The notes under the pieces were generated by a model. That model did not search any database. It had not been told where the DNA came from and saw only the letters and a list, made by a program, of their open reading frames with translations. DNA of 38,507 bases, taken from positions 1-38,507 of the IMG/VR virus record IMGVR_UViG_3300008116_000268. One strand, written 5' to 3'. Made by a program: the position numbers and the translations under genes. This DNA comes from a virus. Numbering within the stretch: the stretch's first letter is position 1; each line of letters opens with the position of its first letter. Shown here in pieces: positions 9,942 through 19,145 of this stretch.

Positions 9942-11726
9942 TTAGGCCCTGACCGGTACGGCGGTAATTGCTAGGTCTTCTTCGATAATATTTAGGATGA
10001 CATTATTAATGGTAGAGATGTCTTTGTTTCTAGGTATAGCGAAGAACTTAAGACCTGCACCAAAGTAGTTATCAATTTTAAAGTTAGAGAACTGTATTAG
10101 TCCGGTATCATAATCGATAGTACCTACAGTATCAATTATAGCTTCTGTAGAAGCCGAAAGTACGTTGATAATACCATCACCGTTATCACGAACAAACGCT
10201 TTAATACCCTTATAGGTAATAAACGATGAATAGACGGAGAATAGAGCAGAGGTCACACCCTGCTGTTGATCCACGTCCAGGGGTATATTATAATTAACGT
10301 CAAAAGTCGTATACTTACCAACTACTGGTTGTACAACCTTAATTACTGTAATGTCTGTTTCGTTTGAAATAATGGCTATCTGCGAATTATCGATTGCCTG
10401 TATTAGCTTCGAATAGCGAAATGTCTTATTGAAGTCGTTTAAGTTATTCTGAGCGTATAGCAGAATAGCGGAGCTAACAATTGTTTCCATATCATCGACG
10501 CTTAGAGATGTAACGTTAACGTTATAGTTAACTCTAGAGCGAACACCCAGGTAAGTATACTCAGGGTTGACGAAAACAGGGTCAATTGAAACTGGCGAGC
10601 GTGGTTTGAGGAAGCGATAATACTCTAGTTTCTTAATATCTGGAAGAGCGTCAACATCTTTAAGGTCTACCGAAACAAACACTTTACCGAACTGAGGAGG
10701 ATCAAGATCCTCGCCTCCATATGCAGTGACTGTATTGACTTCAGGGAAGTTGAGACGTAGAAGCGTTTCGTAATCTTCTGTAGTGATAGCTCTTTCTTGT
10801 GTGGTGAAGTGTCTAGGTGCGTTAAACTTGATAGACTCTAACGACTCCGATACAGTACCTCCAGCTGCAGCGGCCGCTGTAAAAATAGTTATAGCGGTTT
10901 CACCTTGAATAGGAGCATCAGGTACAAAACTACTGCAGCCATTAGGGAGCTGGCCGTTTGATACTCTATATTCAATTTGTATGACAGAGTTGTTCTTTGG
11001 TCTGCGGCCAGTTACACCATCACCAAATATAATTTCGTATGAATCGTTTTCAGCGCCTTGAACGAAAAATACCTTAGAGTCTTTGGTTAGGTCAAAGAGA
11101 GAATTAGCGCGTGTATAGTTGTATACAGCTGAACCTGCATCCTCAATAACAGTAACTGTGATAGATGAAATATCAACGTTCTTGTTAGAGATTACAAGTC
11201 TTTCAGTTGAGTCATAAGCGTAGGTATACGAATCGTTTACATAGTAGCCTTCGTATAGGGTAATGTTATCGCCTGTAAATGTAATGTTAGAGCCAGAGAT
11301 AGAATAGTCACTTACAACAATATTTTCAGCTACCGTAAACGTATAAGTTTTATTAAGTAGTCGTGATGTAAACGAAAAGCCTTTAGGAATAACAAGTGAG
11401 CGCTTTGTAATATCAGACGATACAATACTAATATTTACTGTTGCTTCAGCCGACTTAAACGAGCGCGGCGTATAGTTTAGCTCCTTGGCATGCGATACCA
11501 CAGAGTCGCGCAGCTGAGCTGAATCCAGAAACATCTCATTGCCAACCATATTAAGGTAGAATGAGTTATGGAAAGTGTTATAGGCTAGAAGATCTAGCAA
11601 CACGCTCATATTTGAGCCATCAAAGTCGTAGTCGTTAAATCTATCCTGCGACTTCATGAACGCCTTAAAGGTATTTTTAAGCGTATCGAAGTCTAGATTT
11701 GATAGAATAATACTTGAATTGGCCAT
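9942..11726 (-). CDS. 6: Baseplate wedge protein gp6
   Basis: The 594-residue product has the gp6/J-type baseplate layout. The N-terminal helical part contains SVLLDLLAYNTFHNSFYLNM (residues 44-63), the strongest gp6 signature. It continues with LRDSVVSHAKELNYTPRSFK, then a beta-rich middle with a VFFVQGAENDSYEIIFGDGV segment. RAITTEDYETLLRLNFPEVN (around residue 310) and FGKVFVSVDLKD follow, as in gpJ/gp6 ring proteins. gp6 dimers form the continuous ring that holds the six wedges together and changes diameter on contraction. T4 gp6 is 660 residues. The ATG overlaps the stop of gp25 by one base (ATAATG-like junction), indicating translational coupling. Confidence 0.93.
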   Translation of the reverse strand: MANSSIILSNLDFDTLKNTFKAFMKSQDRFNDYDFDGSNMSVLLDLLAYNTFHNSFYLNMVGNEMFLDSAQLRDSVVSHAKELNYTPRSFKSAEATVNISIVSSDITKRSLVIPKGFSFTSRLLNKTYTFTVAENIVVSDYSISGSNITFTGDNITLYEGYYVNDSYTYAYDSTERLVISNKNVDISSITVTVIEDAGSAVYNYTRANSLFDLTKDSKVFFVQGAENDSYEIIFGDGVTGRRPKNNSVIQIEYRVSNGQLPNGCSSFVPDAPIQGETAITIFTAAAAAGGTVSESLESIKFNAPRHFTTQERAITTEDYETLLRLNFPEVNTVTAYGGEDLDPPQFGKVFVSVDLKDVDALPDIKKLEYYRFLKPRSPVSIDPVFVNPEYTYLGVRSRVNYNVNVTSLSVDDMETIVSSAILLYAQNNLNDFNKTFRYSKLIQAIDNSQIAIISNETDITVIKVVQPVVGKYTTFDVNYNIPLDVDQQQGVTSALFSVYSSFITYKGIKAFVRDNGDGIINVLSASTEAIIDTVGTIDYDTGLIQFSNFKIDNYFGAGLKFFAIPRNKDISTINNVILNIIEEDLAITAVPVRA

Positions 11727-12148
11727 TATCTTACTCGAGTTAACGTTACGTTGAGGGTAATTGGTGTTTGTCTATTTATGATCATATATTCGATTGTAAC
11801 TTGATAACTGTTGTTATCAAAATTGGGCGCTACATTTACCGCTAGAACTTTCGCACGTGGCTCATAATCACTAATTGTACGCTGAATGGTGGATGAGAGA
11901 AGTTCTGCTATACCATCAGACATCGGCTCAAATAACATTTTGAAAATATCAGTGCCAACTTCAGGCTGAAATAGACGTTCACCTTTATTCGTTGAAATAA
12001 GATTACGAATAGATCTACTTACTGACGCTTCGTTGATATAACGAACTATATCCCCTGTGGCAGGGTGCGGGGTAAAATCATTAAGAAAATCAGAGTAAAT
12101 CTGATTCTTTGTATCGCTAACGGTGAATCTATCTTTTACGACAGCCAT
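11726..12148 (-). CDS. 25: Baseplate wedge protein gp25
   Basis: The 140-residue protein matches gp25 in size (T4 gp25 is 132) and motifs. It has YSDFLNDFTPHPATGDIVRY early, then SISRSIRNLISTN-type sequence (SVSRSIRNLISTNKGERLFQ, residues 44-63). PEVGTDIFKMLFEP follows, carrying the EPR-like turn, and then YEPRAKVLAVNV. gp25 is the small wedge protein that binds gp6 and starts sheath assembly; it is the phage relative of TssE in type VI secretion. The E-P-R triplet conserved in this family is visible as YEPRA. It overlaps gp6 by one base and lies 10 bases after the collagen-repeat gene. Confidence 0.95.
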   Translation of the reverse strand: MAVVKDRFTVSDTKNQIYSDFLNDFTPHPATGDIVRYINEASVSRSIRNLISTNKGERLFQPEVGTDIFKMLFEPMSDGIAELLSSTIQRTISDYEPRAKVLAVNVAPNFDNNSYQVTIEYMIINRQTPITLNVTLTRVR

Positions 12149-12158
12149 TGTATTTCTC

Positions 12159-13967
12159 TTATGTTGTAATTAGTTCGTACGAAGACTTAAATGTAGTAGG
12201 CGATGCTGATGCTGGTGTAACTCTAATACGAGTATTACCACTCAGTACATCTACTTCAACAGTAAATAATGTAGTATCTGTAATCAACGTTTCATATTCT
12301 GTAGCGACAGCAACAGTTGTATTTGATGTCATAGTCAAACGCGTTAAGTGAGCAGCTAGTCCACTCACTGCTTGAATTAAAAAGCTACCCGATCTATATG
12401 TAGCGTTAGGGAATTCTACTAATGTATCCTGTGATGCAGACGAAGTAGATAGAGTAGCTGTATTCTTGAATACAATATTATCAAAGGTTAAGCCGCCCGT
12501 AATATTACCAGACAGCTGACCCTGTGAACCAGTATACCCGATGGGGCCTTGTACACCCTGCGGACCTGCGGCGCCCTGCGGGCCTGGTGCACCAGCAGCG
12601 CCTTGCGGGCCAGGAGCTCCTGCACCACCTTGGGCTCCTTGAGCACCAACAGCGCCTTGAGGTCCGGTAGCACCCTGTGGCCCTGGTGCACCAGCACTGC
12701 CTTGAGCTCCTGCAGGTCCAGGGGAGCCAGCTGGACCCTGCGGTCCTACCGATCCCATATAACCAGCGCCAGCAACTAAAATAACATTAGATACGGCTTC
12801 AGCTATTCCTAGCTGTGTTTCAGCTCGTACTCTACAAAATACTTCTTGACCCGAATCAAAATTTGTAGTAGTATACTGGAATGTGTTAGCGCCGTAGATT
12901 TCTACGTTCTGTCTCATCCACTGGAATGTCAGCGGAAATGTTGTTACTACGCCATTAGAGGTCCACGTACCATTCGAACATGTTAGTAGCGAGCCAACTG
13001 CTGTGCTACCAGTAACAACTGGAGCTGTCTGACTTACCGGGTCGGGGGTCTGAAGAACAGCTTGTACCTGCTCTCTATACTGCTCATATTCAGTACTATT
13101 AGCGGTCTCAGTAAATGAATCGAGCGAAGAAGGATCGATAACAGGCGGAATACCAGTGATACCTTGTATCAGGGTCTGATTTTGACTGACCTTATTCAGA
13201 CTACCCTGTAGACCGGTCTCAACAGTATTCTTAAAATTATCAAATGTATCGACGGCCTCCATAATAGCGGAAACACCGGTCAGAATATTATCTACATCAT
13301 TCGCTGATATACCAGCTTCATTAGCTGACCGACAGATAGCATCCGCAATAGATTTTTCAATTTGTCTCTTTACTTGATCAACAGCATCATCAATCTCATT
13401 TTGAAGGTCACGTCTTATCATATCCTCTGTAGAAATTGCACAAGCTTCAAGGCGTGGCTTTAATTCTTGAACTACCTGCACTAGATCGTTCAGAGCGGTT
13501 ACAACTTCTATAATTCTCTTTATGAGATCAATAGTTGCTTCATAATCAGGAAGAATTCTACCTAACGTAAACTTTTTAAGCCATTTTGGAATTGCAAATG
13601 GATTAAGGGGTAGACTCAGAATAGGAGATATCTCTTCAAGCTTTCTCTTTACTTCTTCATCACTACCTATAATTTCTTCTTTAAGTCCGTCAAGGGCGGT
13701 TTTAATTTTCTGCTGTAGAGCAACACAGTCTGTCTCTTTAAGAATTGACTGTGTAAGTTCACGAATATCAGCTGCAAGAGATGAGCCCTTTTTAGTCTTA
13801 TTTTCATCAGGCTTCTTTTCGCGTTTTATACGACATTGCTCACCACCTATTGGAGGAATGACGATCTCGCTTAAAAGCTTATCAATTTCTTCTTGAGTAA
13901 CCGCAACAAGAGGCTCATCTGAAGCCGCTAGAAAGACAGCAAGATATTCGGAATTTGCTTCAGCCAT
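12159..13967 (-). CDS. Collagen-repeat baseplate/fibre protein
   Basis: The 602-residue protein has four visible parts. Residues 1-120 are charged and helical. Residues 120-300 contain helices with heptad character ([20 protein letters not shown], then [20 protein letters not shown]). Residues 310-400 form an Ig-like beta module with a Cys pair (LLTCSNGTW and VFCRVRAET). Residues about 401-483 are uninterrupted Gly-X-Y collagen repeats ([20 protein letters not shown]). The last 115 residues form a beta-rich head that resembles a fibre tip. Collagen repeats in phage proteins trimerise and occur in fibres. Between gp25 and gp5, T4 has no such gene, so this is an added baseplate or central-fibre component. 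Which partner it binds is unknown. Confidence 0.8.
   Translation of the reverse strand: MAEANSEYLAVFLAASDEPLVAVTQEEIDKLLSEIVIPPIGGEQCRIKREKKPDENKTKKGSSLAADIRELTQSILKETDCVALQQKIKTALDGLKEEIIGSDEEVKRKLEEISPILSLPLNPFAIPKWLKKFTLGRILPDYEATIDLIKRIIEVVTALNDLVQVVQELKPRLEACAISTEDMIRRDLQNEIDDAVDQVKRQIEKSIADAICRSANEAGISANDVDNILTGVSAIMEAVDTFDNFKNTVETGLQGSLNKVSQNQTLIQGITGIPPVIDPSSLDSFTETANSTEYEQYREQVQAVLQTPDPVSQTAPVVTGSTAVGSLLTCSNGTWTSNGVVTTFPLTFQWMRQNVEIYGANTFQYTTTNFDSGQEVFCRVRAETQLGIAEAVSNVILVAGAGYMGSVGPQGPAGSPGPAGAQGSAGAPGPQGATGPQGAVGAQGAQGGAGAPGPQGAAGAPGPQGAAGPQGVQGPIGYTGSQGQLSGNITGGLTFDNIVFKNTATLSTSSASQDTLVEFPNATYRSGSFLIQAVSGLAAHLTRLTMTSNTTVAVATEYETLITDTTLFTVEVDVLSGNTRIRVTPASASPTTFKSSYELITT
12518..12765 (-). 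repeat. Collagen-like Gly-X-Y coding repeat
   Basis: About 27 consecutive Gly-X-Y triplets, dominated by GPQ, GAP, GPA and GAQ, are encoded by a GC-rich tract that stands out from the AT-leaning surroundings. The near-repeats at DNA level (variants of ggccctggtgcacca) could recombine and change triplet number. Confidence 0.85.
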
Positions 13968-14863
13968 TATGCGGTCCTCACAACTAGGCCGTTTCTAACA
14001 GACATATTAGCACCGCCCGCTATAGTTGTAGAAGTTACTCCAGTACCTGAAGTAATTTTACCGATGCAATGTATGCTTCCTTCGGTTACGTTAAACCCAC
14101 CAGGTCCTTGAACTGTGCAGCTCGAGCCGGATGAAATCTGGACACCTAATAAACCAATTAAACGAAGAATACCTTTGGACTCTACTGTGATATTATTCTC
14201 AGATACAATTGTAGCAGCGCCCTTAACAACAGCGTTTAGACTGCCACCTACTTCAATTTTAGCATTACCAACAACAGCAATATTCTTAATACCACCTACA
14301 ACTTCAAAACTATCACCGGGATTACGAACAGTCAGGCGGCCATCAGGTGCCATCTCAATTGACGTACCTGATGAATGGAAGATATGAACGCGTTCACCTC
14401 CGTCAGTATCATCTAGCTCAATCTTATGGCCCTTACGCGTTCTAATAACACGGTTAAATGGATACTCAGCCTTAAATGCTGTGTCAGGTTCGACAGGATG
14501 CAACTTATCTCGCTGATCAGGGTCGCGTCCTCTCGCTTCGAATGAAAGAGCATTGGTATTTTCATCACCTGTTTGCTGTGGAATAGTACCCACGATAAGA
14601 CGTACTTCGCCTCTATTGCCGTCAGCGAAGAAGCCGAATACCTCTGAACCTTCTATGAGAGACGGTGTATCACCGACCTGTCTATAAGAAGCGGATGTAG
14701 AAGGAGTAACGCAAGAGGCCCACTGGTTAATCTGATCATCTTCTTTAGCATCGTCTACACCGTAGATACGTACGCGTGCTCGTCCCAGCTTTAAAGGATC
14801 ATTCTTAACATCTAAAACTACTCCGACCCACCAACGAAAGCCTTCTTGTCCCATCTGTGCCAT
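13967..14863 (-). CDS. 5: Baseplate hub protein gp5-like, OB-fold, no lysozyme domain
   Basis: The 298-residue protein begins with a gp5/VgrG-type OB-fold. The visible run is [20 protein letters not shown], then [10 protein letters not shown] and [10 protein letters not shown]. This is followed by [20 protein letters not shown] (residues 146-165) and then a regular run of short beta strands ([20 protein letters not shown]) that fits the triple-stranded beta-helix spike. T4 gp5 is 575 residues and has a lysozyme domain between the OB-fold and the spike; here that domain is absent. Cell-wall cleavage is instead offered by the tail lysozyme/M23 protein at 23031. It overlaps the collagen gene by one base and follows the gp27-like hub, its expected partner. 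Confidence 0.88.
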   Translation of the reverse strand: MAQMGQEGFRWWVGVVLDVKNDPLKLGRARVRIYGVDDAKEDDQINQWASCVTPSTSASYRQVGDTPSLIEGSEVFGFFADGNRGEVRLIVGTIPQQTGDENTNALSFEARGRDPDQRDKLHPVEPDTAFKAEYPFNRVIRTRKGHKIELDDTDGGERVHIFHSSGTSIEMAPDGRLTVRNPGDSFEVVGGIKNIAVVGNAKIEVGGSLNAVVKGAATIVSENNITVESKGILRLIGLLGVQISSGSSCTVQGPGGFNVTEGSIHCIGKITSGTGVTSTTIAGGANMSVRNGLVVRTA

Positions 14864-14867
14864 AATA

Positions 14868-16253
14868 TTACTTTCCTAGCATCCCAGCTTTCATAAGATT
14901 ACACGCGATAACATGCTGCGGTCTATCGGTGTTAAGAATCATATGACGGAGGTGTGTTATTAAATAGTTACCACTATCTAGGCGAGTCTCTCCAGGGTCG
15001 TTTTCAGCATCCGAAGAGGTAGGGAATGAACATTCGACGAGATCACCTACAGCTAGATTTGTATCACCGTAAATGAATATCTGTGCTTCGATCTGCTGCA
15101 GCTTGCGTAGGAAATTTTCACGCTTGACAAGAACCTCTGCAATATTAGAATTAGGTCTGGTCTCTGTGTTAACAGCTATCAACATGTTGACAACGCTATT
15201 ACGCTCATACTGACGAATAAAATCTGTACCTACTAGAGCAGTACCGTTTGTATCTGTAGTAGGTTGCGATGCACCTTCCTGCGATTCGCGAAAGCGCGCT
15301 ATTTCACCAAAACCTGTTGCTGGTGTCCAAGGTGTAGCTGTTACATTTAACCCGCCACCTGATACTATATCAATAGCATCACAGAACTTAGATTGATTAT
15401 AAGCAAGAATATTTCTAAACTTAACATCACTTGCATCAGCATTACGAATAGGAGTAAATTCAAAGCGCTTATCCGACCCGAATCTCAGCTCTTTCTTACC
15501 GTCCTTTATGAGCTTTTCATACGTAACTAAATTATAGCCGTGCTTATTTTCAAAAAAGACATATACACCATTATTATCGCGTCTATTATCCGCATCCATA
15601 GCATGCTCATGTATCAACGCAAACGGAAAACGAACACCAGTTGTCTTATCGATTATGCCTGTTGACGGCTCAATATTGATTTTCTTCCTTGTGCCTAAAT
15701 CTTCTGTTAGAATAGACCTAACAAAGTCGCTAATTGTACCCTTGAACTGCTTTATGATAGGGCTTGCAGACGAAGCTTTCAACTCCGTACTAACTAACTG
15801 TAGCGTATACGTAACGATCTTATTATTTTGCTGTGTAACTTTATCTCCAATGCGATTAATAGCGAATCTATACTCATTCTTATCGCGTCCAGGAGTCTGT
15901 ATAGCTAATGTTATGAATTCATTAGTAGTTAAAGGAAAATCCTCATAGAGACGAATACTATCTGCTATTGTAATTTCGCAGAACATAGACGGGTACACTA
16001 TATTTTCATAGATATGAATTTCGGTAACATAAGGCATGATATCATGCGCTCTTTTACCATCCGCGCTAACAAGTGATATATTATCGATATTAATATCACC
16101 AGGCTTAAAATTTTCAGCGTCCCTTTTAGGTGTGTTAATATTTTCTGCTGGGTCAATTCGTGACCAGAGTTCAGCCTCAACACCGCTGAGAATATCGCGA
16201 GTAAGGTTCTTAAAAAAATTCTTATTGAGACTAGGTAATCTTATAAAGCTCAT
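14868..16253 (-). CDS. 27: Baseplate hub protein, gp27-like
   Basis: The 461-residue protein looks like the T4 gp27 / gpD hub fold. Early sequence includes ITEIH-type strands (YVTEIHIYENIVYPSMFCEI, residues 76-95). FVRSILTEDLG (about 180), a central segment VRFPFALIHEHAMDADNRRD and VYVFFENKHGYNLVTYEKLI follow; that phrase is characteristic of this hub family. The C-terminal GDLVECSFP and HLRHMI phrases match the last hub beta-barrel. gp27 forms the trimeric ring joining the tube to the gp5 spike. T4 gp27 is 391 residues. It lies directly before gp5 with a 4-base gap and overlaps gp53 by 4 bases. The function is inferred from motifs and synteny. Confidence 0.8.
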   Translation of the reverse strand: MSFIRLPSLNKNFFKNLTRDILSGVEAELWSRIDPAENINTPKRDAENFKPGDINIDNISLVSADGKRAHDIMPYVTEIHIYENIVYPSMFCEITIADSIRLYEDFPLTTNEFITLAIQTPGRDKNEYRFAINRIGDKVTQQNNKIVTYTLQLVSTELKASSASPIIKQFKGTISDFVRSILTEDLGTRKKINIEPSTGIIDKTTGVRFPFALIHEHAMDADNRRDNNGVYVFFENKHGYNLVTYEKLIKDGKKELRFGSDKRFEFTPIRNADASDVKFRNILAYNQSKFCDAIDIVSGGGLNVTATPWTPATGFGEIARFRESQEGASQPTTDTNGTALVGTDFIRQYERNSVVNMLIAVNTETRPNSNIAEVLVKRENFLRKLQQIEAQIFIYGDTNLAVGDLVECSFPTSSDAENDPGETRLDSGNYLITHLRHMILNTDRPQHVIACNLMKAGMLGK

Positions 16254-17098
16254 CTAGGGTCCATCAACCTCTTTAGATCTTGATCGACTTGATTTCTGTA
16301 TCTAGTATCCATTAATAACACTTCGCGCTTCTTTTCGTTCTCTTCTTTTTCAAAATCGTAGAATGATACCGCCTTCCAATAGAGGCTATCCGTATAGGCT
16401 AATGTAGTTGATATAGCATTATTGCACGAAACAATAGTAGCCGTTGCACCAGACTCTTGCCCGGTTATAACTGTATCAGGGGTGAATTGGCCGTTAATAT
16501 GCTGTACCGCTAACTCGGTATTGCTGGTATAAGTACAGAAAGCATAGTTAGTGCCGTTGTATTGTACTTCTTCACCCACTATAAACTCACCGGTAACGTT
16601 AGTAATACTAATAGAGCCTATTCTGTTAGTATTAAGTACCTGGTGATCGGTATTTCTTTTATAATGTCTTACATTGAAAAGATAATCTAATACCGGCGAC
16701 CAATACTTCTGTCTATTGAGTGGAAGGGCATTGTATTCAGCTTCCGAGATTATAGACTCATCATCTTCGCCGTTTGTTCTGTAGAAGGCAATTTTACGTT
16801 GTGCTCGTTCTAATGATCCATACTTAACTTTAATTAAGATATCTAGATCAAAATCACTCACGGACATATCATAGTAAGGATCAACAACTTCATTCGAAAA
16901 CCATACTAGCCAGGCATAGCCGGTCGAGCCGTAATACGCCCTAGAAATTAGATCGGCTCTATCACCGTCGCCGATTGTATACGGAAGCAATACTCTACGG
17001 TCACCTTTTAAATTATCCGATAGCTTAGCACGCGCTAATATATTTACAGCCATTCGGTTATCATATGTGATAGTAGGTAGTTTTTCGAAGTAATTCAC
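16250..17098 (-). CDS. 53: Baseplate wedge protein gp53
   Basis: The 282-residue protein starts MNYFEKLPTITYDNRMAVNI, the classic opening of gp53. Next comes the DRADLISRAYYGSTGYAWLV block with WFSNEVVDPYYDM (residues 45-75), which fits the LysM-like wedge domain. The second half carries an insert (about residues 145-220) with repeated IVGEEVQYNGT and VITGQESGATATI turns. These turns also occur in gp7 and the gp10-like protein here and probably represent a shared structural insertion. It ends with EKKREVLLMDTRYRNQVDQD, typical of gp53. T4 gp53 is 196 residues. gp53 joins neighbouring wedges around the hub. It overlaps the gp48-like gene by 4 bases (ATGA). Confidence 0.92.
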   Translation of the reverse strand: MNYFEKLPTITYDNRMAVNILARAKLSDNLKGDRRVLLPYTIGDGDRADLISRAYYGSTGYAWLVWFSNEVVDPYYDMSVSDFDLDILIKVKYGSLERAQRKIAFYRTNGEDDESIISEAEYNALPLNRQKYWSPVLDYLFNVRHYKRNTDHQVLNTNRIGSISITNVTGEFIVGEEVQYNGTNYAFCTYTSNTELAVQHINGQFTPDTVITGQESGATATIVSCNNAISTTLAYTDSLYWKAVSFYDFEKEENEKKREVLLMDTRYRNQVDQDLKRLMDPR

Positions 17099-18252
17099 TG
17101 TGCGTCCCCTGATGTGAGAGCAGCACCAACAGCGACAGCTGTAGCTACCGCAGGTCCGATGACTGGTATACTAAGCAGTGTATTTAAAGATTGAATCCCA
17201 GCCACAGCTGCTGTGTTAGCAATACTACCAGCTGTTAGAGCATTTTCTATTGAGGTAAATCCTAATGCACCAGCAACTTCACCCGCTACAGTAGCAAGTG
17301 CGGTATCTTTTGATATAGACCCGCTATTAGCAGTAGGGGCAATAGAAGAATTAAGGCTGGTGTCATTCCAGTCCTCACTAAGCATGTATTCTATTTCTTT
17401 GAAAGAAATAGTCAGCTGATATGATACAGGGAGCTTAGTACCTTCAAAAAACGCTGGAGTGCCGAATGGATTATAGTTAACATTAACACCCTGCATAACG
17501 CATTTTTTATATCTAATAATGCTATTACCGTCTCGGTTCCATCCCCATTTACCTGTACCATTTGAATCCCATGGGTAGAAATTAACTTGACAAACATCTG
17601 GATAATCTAAAATAGCAGCTGAAGCATGTATAGAATTACGCGGTAGTGCGCTTCTCTTGAGGACTTTAATTAATTTTTGTATATTTTCTGATTCAGCAGC
17701 ACTCTTAGGATAGAAAGCCCAGGTATAGGCAAAGTCTCTTAGTACCGGTCCCTGAAATTGCACTGATGGATTGGGGTTAGGAGCTAGCGCTGCATCTTGT
17801 TGTATGGCAGATGTTATCTGCTCAGGGGGAAATAAATTACTTCCTATAGAAGTTAATGCCCCAGTAACAGCGTTCTCAACAGCATTACTTCTTGTACCCG
17901 CTCCGGCCGCGGACCCCAATGCCGTCGCCGCGAGATTTCCAGCTGTAGATATAAGTGTACCGGAGTTTCTTAATAGAGCAGCACCTAAAAGCGGCTGGAA
18001 GCCGGCCCCGTTAATAAAATCACCAACAGTTTCTAAATTTACGTTTGTGTAGCCTACAGAGGTATCATCACGCAATTCATTAGGTATAGGTAGATATGCT
18101 ATAATAGTAGGATTGAATTTGGACTCTTTAAAAGGCGACTCACGGTTATACTTACCAATTTTAATAGTTGTGTAATACTTACCGAGATAGCTGCCGCCAG
18201 GCCCACCATCTTGATCACTACTAATTTGTCTGACTAGATCGCTTGCTGGCAT
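17095..18252 (-). CDS. 48: Baseplate tail-tube cap, gp48-like
   Basis: The 385-residue protein has an N-terminal strand region (GSYLGKYYTTIKIGKYNRES) and a low-complexity Ala/Gly middle (residues 80-140). A conserved tube-fold C-terminal domain follows, with FAYTWAFYPKSAAESENIQK, DYPDVCQVNFYPW and KKCVMQGVNVNYNPFGTPAF. It also has LPVSYQLTISFKEIEYMLSE. The 'YQLTISFKE' strand and 'FxPR/KS..E...I..LI..LK' helix are hallmarks of gp48/gp54-type tube-initiating proteins. T4 gp48 (364 residues) sits on the hub and starts tube growth with gp54. The start ATG overlaps the stop of the upstream 130-residue gene by one base. The gp48 versus gp54 choice rests on length and location. Confidence 0.78.
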   Translation of the reverse strand: MPASDLVRQISSDQDGGPGGSYLGKYYTTIKIGKYNRESPFKESKFNPTIIAYLPIPNELRDDTSVGYTNVNLETVGDFINGAGFQPLLGAALLRNSGTLISTAGNLAATALGSAAGAGTRSNAVENAVTGALTSIGSNLFPPEQITSAIQQDAALAPNPNPSVQFQGPVLRDFAYTWAFYPKSAAESENIQKLIKVLKRSALPRNSIHASAAILDYPDVCQVNFYPWDSNGTGKWGWNRDGNSIIRYKKCVMQGVNVNYNPFGTPAFFEGTKLPVSYQLTISFKEIEYMLSEDWNDTSLNSSIAPTANSGSISKDTALATVAGEVAGALGFTSIENALTAGSIANTAAVAGIQSLNTLLSIPVIGPAVATAVAVGAALTSGDAQ

Positions 18253-18644
18253 TATAGCACCGTAATAATTTCTATGGTATTATCGCTCTTATAGTTGGCG
18301 ATAGCTGTCTGTGGATTAACTTTATTAACAAAATTCTTAATATCAAGGCTACTATTTTTGACATTGCGAAGCGCTACGCGTGACGCTCTTGTGGGATCTT
18401 TTCCTGCAATCGCGTAATATTCATCTGCACCACCGGCTACTGCGGCATCGGTTCTGGACGCTGCTAGCTCCGCTGCTAATGCCGCGGATGCGCCTACATT
18501 AATCATAGTATCTACAGTAGATGTTGCTACTGTTGTTGCGCTCGTCGGTAACCCGTATGTTGTTGAATTTATAATAGGGTCTGCAATTCGATTTGTAAAG
18601 GGCTTGTCAGCATCCTTAACATAATTGCTAACATTAAACGCCAT
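18252..18644 (-). CDS. Unknown 130-residue protein, first gene of the baseplate operon
   Basis: I do not recognise a family. The protein opens MAFNVSNYVKDADKPFTNRI, then has an Ala/Thr/Ser-rich helical stretch (ASAALAAELAASRTDAAVAG, residues 52-71) and ends with a hydrophobic strand TIEIITVL. There is no signal peptide and no membrane helix. Being the first gene behind the late promoter and one base from gp48, it probably encodes a small structural or assembly protein of the tail. Similar short Ala-rich proteins occur beside tube genes in T4-like phages. Confidence 0.7.
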   Translation of the reverse strand: MAFNVSNYVKDADKPFTNRIADPIINSTTYGLPTSATTVATSTVDTMINVGASAALAAELAASRTDAAVAGGADEYYAIAGKDPTRASRVALRNVKNSSLDIKNFVNKVNPQTAIANYKSDNTIEIITVL

Positions 18645-18656
18645 TAGAATATCCTT

Positions 18657-18685
18657 GATAAATATAATGCATCAATCTATTTATA
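18657..18685. promoter_or_regulatory. Divergent T4-type late promoter region
   Basis: The minus strand reads TATAAATA at 18685-18678, an exact T4 late octamer, 34 bases before the ATG of the minus operon. The plus strand reads GATAAATA at 18657-18664, one mismatch, 38 bases before gp4. T4 late promoters need gp55, gp33 and the clamp; gp33 is encoded at 26732. The minus-strand site is the stronger call. Confidence 0.65.
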
Positions 18686-18701
18686 CGAGTTTTTAAAAGG
18701 A

Positions 18702-19145
18702 ATGGCTTACAAGGGAGTGTTTCGGGCTAGAAATCCGAATAAATACAAAGGCGACGCTCAAAATATTATTTATAGATCAAGGTGGGAGCTAATGGTAATG
18801 CAAAAGCTAGACTCACATCCTGATGTATTAGAATGGGCTTCTGAAGAGATTATAATACGGTATAGATCTCCTATCGATGGAAAAGTGCATAGATACTTCC
18901 CTGACTTCTGGGTTAAGAAGAAAGATAGATCTGGTACAATAGTTCATGATTTAATAGAGGTAAAGCCGTTCAAACAAACACAGCCGCCGACTGTTATGGA
19001 AGGCAAACCGACGAGAAGGTATTTAAACGAAGTTATGACATGGGGTATTAATTCAGCTAAGTGGAAGGCAGCAAAAGAATACTGCGCCGATCGCGGCTGG
19101 AACTTTGTCATTATAACCGAAAAAGAGTTGGGATTACAGTTCTAA
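18702..19145 (+). CDS. 4: Head completion nuclease gp4
   Basis: The 147-residue protein aligns along its length with T4 gp4 (150 residues). It has MAYKGVFRARNPNKYKGDAQ, IIYRSRWELMVMQKLDSHPD, HRYFPDFWVKK, LIEVKPFKQTQPP and TWGINSAKWKAAKEYCADRG. The E-V/I-K motif in LIEVKP with the preceding acidic residues (YFPDFW) and the early RSRWE fit a PD-(D/E)XK nuclease core. gp4 acts on packaged heads with gp2 so that they can join tails. It is the first gene of the plus operon, with SD AAAAGGA 5 bases before ATG. The last stop bases overlap the next start (TAATG). Confidence 0.95.
   Translation: MAYKGVFRARNPNKYKGDAQNIIYRSRWELMVMQKLDSHPDVLEWASEEIIIRYRSPIDGKVHRYFPDFWVKKKDRSGTIVHDLIEVKPFKQTQPPTVMEGKPTRRYLNEVMTWGINSAKWKAAKEYCADRGWNFVIITEKELGLQF

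Noticed and set aside
12518-12765. CRISPR-like or tandem-repeat array
   Set aside because: The periodicity is that of Gly-X-Y codons within a coding frame; units vary and there are no spacers.
19061-19144. Upstream extension of the gene at 19145
   Set aside because: It would overlap gp4 by 85 bases; the TAATG junction gives a normal coupled start.
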